Origin: Deinandra increscens subsp. villosa
Lineage: Eukaryota; Streptophyta; Magnoliopsida; Asterales; Asteraceae
Assembly (NCBI GenBank): GCA_039602395.1
Contig: JBCNJP010000006.1
Span: 62,653,775-62,717,774, forward strand
Direction of reading: 5' to 3'
DNA length: 64,000 nt
Positions 56,900-64,000 of this stretch are shown one piece after another. How positions within the stretch are numbered: the stretch's first letter is position 1; each line of letters begins with the position of its first letter. Both the position numbers and the translations under genes were made by a program. The notes under the pieces are model-generated. The model was given only the letters and a program-made list of their open reading frames with translations. It was not told where the DNA came from and ran no database searches.

Positions 56900-57374
56900 C
56901 TATTGTGTTTTTGAGTTGCTGGTAGCTGCTTCAGGTTTGCTTATATTGGATATTAAACTAAATATTAGTAGTTAAAAGTTATAAGGGTCAATCCTGTAAA
57001 TATGTAAAGTCAAGTTTGGAGTCAAAGTGTTATTGTAAATAGTGTAGGGTCTGTTGTGTCAAGTTACAAAGTTTGTAACTGGTCGTATATGGGAGGCGGC
57101 GCTTCACCCATATAAAGGGTCGATGTACGTACAATAACAATCATCAAGAAATTCGTTTTACGTTTTTGTCAAAATTCGTGTTGATATTCCGCTGTTCGAT
57201 CTCTGATCATACCAACATTTGGTATCAGAGCGGTTTAATCGATCAAGGGAAGGAAGAAAAAATCTCGTTTCGTGTTTACAAATTGTCGATCGAAGAAGCG
57301 ACAGTTGATCGGAAATTGAAATCGTCATCAATTGAAATTGGTCGTTCTATAAGTTTCTGCATCCAAGATTTATC
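56900..57374 (+). mobile_element. Copia LTR end, primer-binding site and leader (plus strand), interrupted
   Basis: LTR sequence runs to ACCAACA at 57217; its start is not fixed (near 56.9 kb). TATAAAGG lies at 57111. TGGTATCAGAGC at 57220-57231 is the initiator-Met-tRNA primer-binding site, two bases after the LTR. The leader continues to 57374 with GATCGATCAAGG and TGTCGATCGAAGAAGCG text. It is then cut by the LTR of the minus-strand copia. Its gag-pol would be outside the window. Confidence 0.7.
57220..57231 (+). other. Copia primer-binding site (tRNA-iMet)
   Basis: TGGTATCAGAGC is complementary to the 3' end of plant initiator methionine tRNA. It sits two bases after the LTR end CCAACA. 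Confidence 0.75.
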
Positions 57375-57819
57375 TATTGATCGACTTCTGAATCGTTAAT
57401 ATAAAATACAGATAATAATAATAAAGATTACCTGTAGTGAACTGGTTGAGATCAGCATCAGTAAGGTTGTCCATCCTGTTAGTAGCCTTGGTTCCCCTTT
57501 AGGGTGTATGCTAATGATGGTGTAAGAGTTTCGTGAGGGTTCACGAAACAAGAGAGAGACGAGAGAGAAGAGAGAGAGGTCGAAATTAGTGTTAGGTGAT
57601 TAACCTCTAATCTCTCCAATAAGTCTCTATTTATATACACCCAAGGGGAAACCCTAATCTATCCAATAAGGGCAATTACGTCCATCAAATAATGTCAGAT
57701 ATGGTTAAATAGGTAATTGACTATTTAAGATAAATGATTAAAGGACATAATAAGATTTATATATATATATATCCGAAAATATATATTTAGATATATATAT
57801 ATATAAATTACGTCTTACA
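57375..57819 (-). repeat. Copia LTR, left copy (3' LTR)
   Basis: Minus orientation starts TGTAAGACG (57819) and ends near CAATA (57375). It contains GAGAGAGACGAGAGAGAAG text and TATATA runs. The same text stands at 63767 onward. Confidence 0.8.
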
Positions 57820-58136
57820 TTCTCCCACTTGGCCGAATGATCATTTATATGAGGTATTAGATAAGTCTGATCAGAATTTAATACTCATTTCAATTTTAAA
57901 CCAAAATTGCAGCAGAAAAATACAGTCATAGAGTCGATTATCCAACTCAAGACCCCCATTAATCATACTACAACCCCAAATTTAAAATTCAACATAAATT
58001 CAGAATCAATCACAAAAGTAAGCCATTAATGTTGATTTATAATAAACTGTCTATATGTCAATAATGCATGCATAACATATTTAGAGACAAAATCAAACGA
58101 AAGAGGAAATTAAATTAAAATAAGAAGTATGATATG

Positions 58137-61100
58137 CTAGTTAAGGTCTTTAGTAAAGCCCATTCTCGAAACAAGTTCTTCGAATACTTTAGTTGGGAGA
58201 CCCTTAGTCATCGGATCCGCAAGCATATCCTTGGTACTTATATACTCAATACAAAGAACATTGTTCCTCAACTCGTTCACGAACGAACAAATACTTTGTA
58301 TCGAGATACAGTCCAGCGCCAGTCGAACTGTTACTGTTCGAGAAAGTAACGGCAGCTGAATTATCACAATAAAGCTTCAATGGTCTAGAAATGGAATTAA
58401 CAATTTTGAGTCCAGTGATCAGGTTTCTGAGCAACATTCCATGACAGGTTGCGTTGTAAACAACAATCTACTCTGCCATCATAGTGGATGTTGAAGTTAG
58501 CTGTTGTTTATGACTCTTCCACGAAATGGGCCCGCCTGCTAACATAAAGATGTATCCCGAAGTGGATTTCTTATCATCTTTGCATTTACCAAAATCGGAA
58601 TCAGAATATCCGACTAATTCCAGATTATCACTTCTTCTGTAGGTTAGTTTGTAGTATCTCGTCCCATTCAGATATCTAAGAACTTTCTTAGCTGCTATCC
58701 AGTGATCATGGCCAGGATTAGTTTGATAACGGCCTAACATGCTAGCAATGTAAGCGATATCTGGACGAGTACAGACTTGAGCATACATGATGCTACCAAC
58801 TACAGACGCATAAGGTATCATTCTCATTTGCTCCTTTTCTTCATCTGTTTTCGGACATTGGTACGAGCCGAAAACATCTCCTTTAACTACAGGAGCTTTA
58901 GAGGGGTTACTATGTTGCATGTTATATCGAGCAAGGACGCGCTCAATATAGGCCTTTTGGGATAAGCCTAAGATCCCTTTGGCTCTATCTCGGTGAATTT
59001 CGATGCCTATAACGTAAGAAGCCTCTCCGAGATCCTTCATGTCAAAATTGAGCGAAAGTAATCGCTTTGACTCATGCAACATATCTAAACTATTACTTGC
59101 CAAGAGGATGTCATCTACGTATAGGACTAGTATAGTAAAGTTGCTCCCACTCATCTTAAGAAAGGTGCATTGGTCCACTTGATTCTTCAGGAAACCTTGT
59201 TTCTTCATGACTTCATCGAACTTTAGATACCACTGACGCGATGCTTGTTTTAACCCGTATATCGACTTCTTAATCTTGCAGACTAAATGTTCTTGACCTT
59301 CTAGTTTAAACCCATCAGGCTGCGTCATGAACACTTCTTCATACAAGTCACCGTTCAGGAAAGCAGTTTTAACGTCCATTTGATGTAGCTCTAAATTGAA
59401 ATGAGCTACTAGGGCCGCAACGATCCTTAAGGAATCCTTTCGAGAGACAGGAGAAAAGGTCTCTTGATAATCAATTCCCTCTTTCTGAGCGTAGCCTTTT
59501 GCAACCAATCTCGCTTTGTAGCGTTCAACGTTTCCTTGATGATCTAGTTTAGTTTTGAAGACCCATTTACATCCTACGGGTTTTGCACCGTTGGGTAATT
59601 CAACTAAATCCCAAACGTCATTTTTCTTCATGGAGTCAAGCTCGTCAAGCATAGATTTATTCCATTCAAAAGACTGATCACTGTTCATGGCTTCTTTATA
59701 AGAGGTGGGATCAATGAACTTTCCACCATCCGTTTCTATTTCAGCCAGGTATGTTTCATAGTCATCAAAGTTAGTAGGCTTTCTAACTCTACATGACCTC
59801 CTGGGAACAACGGGTTCAGCGGGTTCAGCATTGTTTTGTGGTTGTTCGTTTGAAGTGTCTACATTTTCTGGTGAGGGAGGTGGTGTGAGAGGTTGTGTGG
59901 GTGCAGTGTCGGCAACAGAAGTGTGTACAAGATGAGTAATCAGAGTGATGGTAAGCGACGAAGAGTCCCCCCCCCCCCCCCGCGTCTTGTACTTCTCGCA
60001 AATCATCTGAGAATTTTCACTGCTCCTACTGTTGTTATGATCTTCAAGGAACACGACATTCCTTGTTTCTACTATACGAGTGACATGAGAAGGACAATAA
60101 AACCGATAACCCTTTGAATGTTTGGGGTAACCAATAAAGTTACAGGTTACGGTTTTCATATCAAGTTTCTTTAAGAAGGGATTATAGAGTTTAGCCTCGG
60201 CAAGACAGCCCCATACTTTCATATATTTTAGACTCGGTTTCTCTCCTGTCCAAAGTTCGTAAGGAGTTTTAGGGACAAATTTCGAGGGAACTCTATTGAG
60301 TATATGAACAGCTGCTTTTAAGGCTTCGGTCCAGAGGAATAGAGGTAATCCTGAGTTTGCTAACATACTTCGTACCATGTTCATTAGGGTTCTGTTTCTC
60401 CTTTCAGCAACACCATTTTGTTGAGGAGTACCAGGCATGGTATATTGGTTCAAGATCCCCTGGCTTTTGCAAAACTCATAAAATGGACCAGGGGCCTGAC
60501 CTAAGTCCGTATGTCTACCATAATAATCACCTCCTCTAACTGACCTGACAACTTTTATTTGAAGACCGCATTGTTTTTCAACTTCAGTTTTATAGTCTTT
60601 AAAAGTTGTTAGTGATTCAAATTTTTCTTTGATGAGATACAAGTACATATAACGAGAATAATCATCTATGAAAGTGATAAAAGAATTATGTCCAGCAATT
60701 CCAGTGGTAGTGTAGGGGCCACTAATATCAGTATGAATAATTTCTAATAATTTAGAACTCCTAGTGGCACCCTTCTTGTTGGTCGATGTCATTTTGCCTT
60801 TAATGCATTCGACACATGTTCCAAAATCATTGAAGTTAAGAGATGGTAAAATTTCATCTTTCACGAGTCTCGATAGACGATCACGTGAGATATGGCCTAA
60901 ACGTTGATGCCATAACATAGATGAAGTTTCTAAGTCTCTTTTAGGTTTTCTCTTTGTTGATTTTTCATTAACATTATATGACAGCAAAGAATTAGAGAAA
61001 GCATCATCTAGTTCAAATCTATAAAGACCACCATCCAGATAACCAAAACCAAATACTTGAGAATCAAAATAGATAGTAAGTTTGCCATGACCATGAGAAA

Positions 61101-62215
61101 CATCAAAACCGTCCATGTCTAACTTTGGTTCTGATACAAGATTCCGAGTAATCTCAGGAATATATAAGGTATCATAAAGTTTAATACATAAACCAGTTTT
61201 CATTATTAAATCTAAGGTTCCCACGGCTTTAACGGCTAAATCTTTTCCATTCCCAAGCTTAAGCGTTCTTTGGTTTCTTTCCAGCATCTGATTGAATGGA
61301 AGCCCTGAGTAGAATTGGTTACATGAACCATAGAACCAGAGTCAAACCACCATGAATTAGTAGGAACATTTAAATTAAAGGACTCAGTTATCATATTTAG
61401 ATGATTACCTTTCTTAGCCAGCCACTCCTTGAAACCCTTGCAGTTCTTTTGTTAATGTCCAATCTTGCGACAGAACTTGTAGTAAGGTTTGTTCTTGGAG
61501 ATGTTAGAGCCGGATGATGTACCTTCATCCTTCTTCTGAACCTTAGGATACTCCCTTTGCGGAAACTTGCCCTTCCGCTTGTTGTTGGAGTTGGCAGTCA
61601 CGAGGTAGGCAACTTCTGGTTTGTCAAGCTTCTGATGTTCTTCCTCTTGCACGCACATCTCAATCAGCTCGCTCATTTTCCATTTGTCATTCTGAGCATT
61701 GTAGTTTGACTTTGAAGGTTTCAAAAGACGCATGAAGAGAGGTCATAATGAAGTGAACCAGAAACGTCTCGCCAATCGGCATGTCTTAAGCCTTAAGCTT
61801 GTTGGTGATGTCGTTCATCATCATCAGGTGCTTACGAATACTACCCTTTCCATCATACTTAGTAGTCAGCAATTTCAGAATGAGGTTGCCAAAATGCACT
61901 TTTGAGGTTCCTTTGTAGTACTTCTCCACGGACCCTAGGTAAGTTTTGGCATTGCCAGAATCTGGTATGCCCCCCTGATGGCAATGTCAATGGACTTTTT
62001 CATGATCAAAAGGCACATCTTGTTGCACTTGACCCATTTTTCATAAGCAGTCTTCTCTTCAGTAGTGCTCGAAGTAGTGAGGTCAGCAGGAGCATCAGTA
62101 AGGAGTGCATGATCGAAGCCTAATATGTCGAGAACCAAATTCACAGAATCCTTCCAAGCAGCAAAATTTGTGCCAGTCAAGGTTTCGACTCCGAAGGTAG
62201 AGGCTTAGAGTGGAT
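58137..62215 (-). pseudogene. Copia gag-pol, disrupted
   Basis: Gag (62180-61935) opens 'TGTNFAAWKDSVNLVLD' and has frame breaks. The zinc knuckle region ('YYKFCRKIGH', then a stop, then 'QKNC') near 61452 is broken. Pol (61287-58468, 939 codons) is open and has the integrase zinc region ('LWHQRLGHISRDRL ... CVECIKGK') and catalytic aspartates ('IHTDISGP', 'FIDDYSRYMYLYL'). 'GTPQQNGVAERRNRTLMNM', RT with 'YGLKQASRQWY' and 'LYVDDILLAS', and RNase H ending 'STSTMMAE' follow. A TAG then stops it, and the remaining frame ('KLYCDNSAAVTFSNSN ... DTKYLFVRERV', to 58137) is shifted. It is a Ty1/copia element of TNT1-like type by order of domains. The breaks make it non-autonomous. Confidence 0.85.
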
Positions 62216-62268
62216 GAGAAAAGGAGAATAGTAAGGTACTTAATAAAGGATGTTATAGTGATTTACTG

Positions 62269-62354
<86 letters not shown>
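62269..62354. repeat. (AAT)n microsatellite
   Basis: A run of about 28 uninterrupted AAT/TAA triplets lies inside the copia leader, upstream of gag. Confidence 0.95.
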
Positions 62355-62499
62355 TATAACATTAATAATAAAATATTATTGAGCAGACATAGATAAGGAC
62401 CATAGTTATAAAGCAATAAAGTTGTGATAATAGTCTATTACAATCACCAAAATTAATAGACAAAATTAAGGTTCTACTTAAATGAGTAAGCTTTCGCTT

Positions 62500-62860
62500 T
62501 GGTTACTTGCCTATCACCTAAGTGTTATGAACAAAATAAGAGGTATGTGCATAAAGTAATGCATCACATCAGCTTTGGTCAGAAATGATGCATCTAAGCT
62601 TTATGTACAAATTAGTTTCGCTAAATACAAGCATAACTCATCAGCTTTGGCCAGAAGAGAAACACTCGTATAAGTGAGACGAATGCTTAAATTTAGTTGA
62701 TAATCATTGTATGAATAACGAATCAGCTTTGGCCAGAATCAAGGTTCTAAAATGTTATCAAGTTAAGCGAATAATTTAGTTTAATTCAAATAAGTTAACC
62801 AGTATTAGGTATAATGATGACATTTATTAATGTAGCACATCAACTTTGGCCAGAATGACT
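62500..62860. repeat. CATCAGCTTTGGCCAGAA repeats in the copia leader
   Basis: The motif occurs near 62568 (as GGTCAGAA), 62638, 62722 and 62848 (as CATCAACTTTGGCC), about 70-125 bases apart. No gene is seen. Confidence 0.65.
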
Positions 62861-62994
62861 ATTTGTCAACAACTAATAAAAGTTAAGGAACTAAACTGAT
62901 TTATTATGTAAGTTTTGTAAAACATAAACATATCAGGTTTTAAACAAAACAAAAATTTTAATATTAAGCCCTAAATTTAGCAGAAAAACCCCCT

Positions 62995-63545
62995 GTCAAC
63001 AACCGCGGAAAGGGGTTTTCGATCGAAAAAGTGTGCCCTGATCGAAAAGGTATACCCGATCGAAAAGTTGTACCTGATCGAAAAATGGTTTTCGATCAAA
63101 AAGGGTATCCGATCGAAAAGTAGGCTTTCCGATCGAAAAGTAGACTTTTCGATCGGAACGAAAAGCCGGTCGAAAACCATATGGCCCGATCGAAAAGTCA
63201 ATCGAAAAGTCAATCGAAAAGCCATATGGTCCGATCGAAGAGCAGGGACTAAGCCACATGATTCGATCGAAAAGATGTTAAGTGATCGAAAAGTCGATCG
63301 AAAAGGTGCAGGTTGATCGGAAAGTATACTTTCCGATCAAGCAGCATCGAAAATAGACTTTTCGATCGCGAACCTTAAGCCGATCGAAGAGCCGATCGGA
63401 AAGTAGGTTTTTGATAAAAAAGGTCATATTTTCCAATCGAGGGAACGGGACGAAGCCACAGTTTCGATCGGGAGATTAAATGTGTAATCGAAAAATTAAG
63501 CTTTTCGATCGAGATTTTGAAATTTCGATCGAAAAGTAAATCAAC
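62995..63545. repeat. GATCGAAAAG minisatellite in the copia leader
   Basis: Roughly 30 copies of GATCGAAAAG or its complement CTTTTCGATC, many arranged as TTTTCGATCGAAAA-type palindromes, fill 550 bases. They lie between the gag start and the primer-binding site. The minus-strand short frames here (Phe/Asp/Arg-rich) are artefacts of the repeat. Confidence 0.85.
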
Positions 63546-63752
63546 CTTGTTGAAATCAGTTTTAGGGTTTTGTTAGTTTTTCATATCCGAAAATTTGATT
63601 AGTGTTAAGATTTTCAGACTTGTATTAAAACTGATTTTAGTGATTAAACGAATTAGGGTTTTAAAACTTTTTGGTTAGGTTCGAAAACCCTTATTGATTT
63701 CGAGATTAGGGTTTTAACGATTTCAGAATTATGATTCGATTGAGCAACACAT

Positions 63753-63764
63753 GCTCTGATACCA
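63753..63764 (-). other. Primer-binding site of the minus-strand copia element
   Basis: On the minus strand TGGTATCAGAGC, complementary to tRNA-iMet, follows the 5' LTR end CAACA by two bases. Confidence 0.75.
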
Positions 63765-63766
63765 CA

Positions 63767-64000
63767 TGTTGATCGAATCCTGAATCGTTAATATAAAATA
63801 CAGATAATAATAATAAAGATTACCTGTAGTGAACTGGTTAAGATCAGCATCAGTAAGGTTGTCCATCCTGTTAGTAGTCTTGGTTCCCCTTTAGGGTGTA
63901 TGCTAATGATGGTGTAAGAGTTTCGTGAGTGTTCACGAAACAAGAGAGAGACGAGAGAGAAGAGAGAGAGGTCGAAATTAGTGTTAGGTGATTAACCTCT
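63767..64000 (-). repeat. Copia LTR, right copy (5' LTR), cut by window end
   Basis: Begins TGTTGATCGAATCCTGAATC and follows the left LTR text with few differences up to the last base of the window. The PBS stands two bases outside. Confidence 0.8.

Larger units (their letters stand above)
57375..64000 (-). mobile_element. Ty1/copia retrotransposon, minus strand, LTR partly outside the window
   Basis: The left LTR is 57375-57819 (its 3' LTR). The right LTR starts at 63767 and is cut by the window end (234 bases seen). Aligned by eye, these 234 bases differ at about six sites, which suggests a fairly young insertion. The polypurine tract is at 57820-57831 (minus AAGTGGGAGAA). The primer-binding site TGGTATCAGAGC is at 63764-63753 on the minus strand. 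Gag-pol lies at 58137-62215 and is disrupted. The element is nested in the plus-strand copia leader. Confidence 0.8.

Noticed and set aside
57220..57231. Possible tRNA-related gene at TGGTATCAGAGC
   Set aside because: It is only 12 bases, next to an LTR end; it is a primer-binding site, not a tRNA.
62977..63316. Phe/Asp/Arg-rich and Lys-rich frames on both strands
   Set aside because: They arise from the GATCGAAAAG repeat array and have no other composition.

Overview
This window is plant nuclear DNA from a eudicot, most likely a member of the Asteraceae. That is an inference from intron-rich genes with GT-AG splicing, a very high AT content, and recognisable repeat families (TGTCACACCCC-type LTRs, PB1-like and 'putative plant transposon protein' pseudogenes, Harbinger and Helitron families). 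No bacterial-style operons, CRISPR arrays or confident tRNA or rRNA genes were seen. Nearly everything is transposable-element sequence, with two good host genes in the middle.

Layout. 1-17.3 kb: remnants of a Ty3/gypsy-type element, broken by a 13.16 kb CACTA transposon (503-13662, 3-bp target duplication GAA) and by a reverse-transcriptase pseudogene (about 14.65-16.4 kb). The CACTA element has no recognisable TNPD/TNP2 transposase. It carries two decayed PB1-like genes, a broken 'plant transposon protein' gene split by a solo LTR, a 1.1 kb inverted array of short repeats, and a coherent five-exon coiled-coil gene. 17.3-21.3 kb: a copia 3' end plus LTR, then a 1.77 kb PIF/Harbinger element.

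21.7-36.1 kb: an apparently intact 10-exon fatty acyl-CoA reductase gene (498 aa, + strand). I reconstructed it exon by exon with continuous phase. Its 8.4 kb first intron holds a Helitron with a nested Mutator-type MITE, a CACTA end, and a run of elements sitting in (TA)n tracts. Other introns carry Tourist, foldback and SINE-like insertions. 38.9-40.8 kb: a 9-coding-exon Sel1-repeat (HCP-like) gene on the - strand, 270 aa, with a presumptive mitochondrial presequence.

42.4-49.8 kb: four Helitron units (one a head-to-tail dimer), a PIF/Harbinger element with ORF1, and related Tourist MITEs. 51.9-55.3 kb: a 5'-truncated second copy of the reverse-transcriptase family, and a young 5'-truncated LINE with an open pol frame, poly-A tail and 13-bp target duplication. 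56.9-64.0 kb: a plus-strand copia LTR, primer-binding site and leader, invaded by a minus-strand copia element. The second LTR of that element runs off the end of the window; its gag-pol is broken and its leader contains a dense GATCGAAAAG array.

The two host genes are unrelated. The acyl reductase makes primary fatty alcohols for wax, suberin or sporopollenin-type lipids. The Sel1 protein is a probable organelle protein of unknown role. The main interest is the element biology: an atypical gene-carrying CACTA element, the (TA)n-targeting element cluster, and the Helitron dimer.
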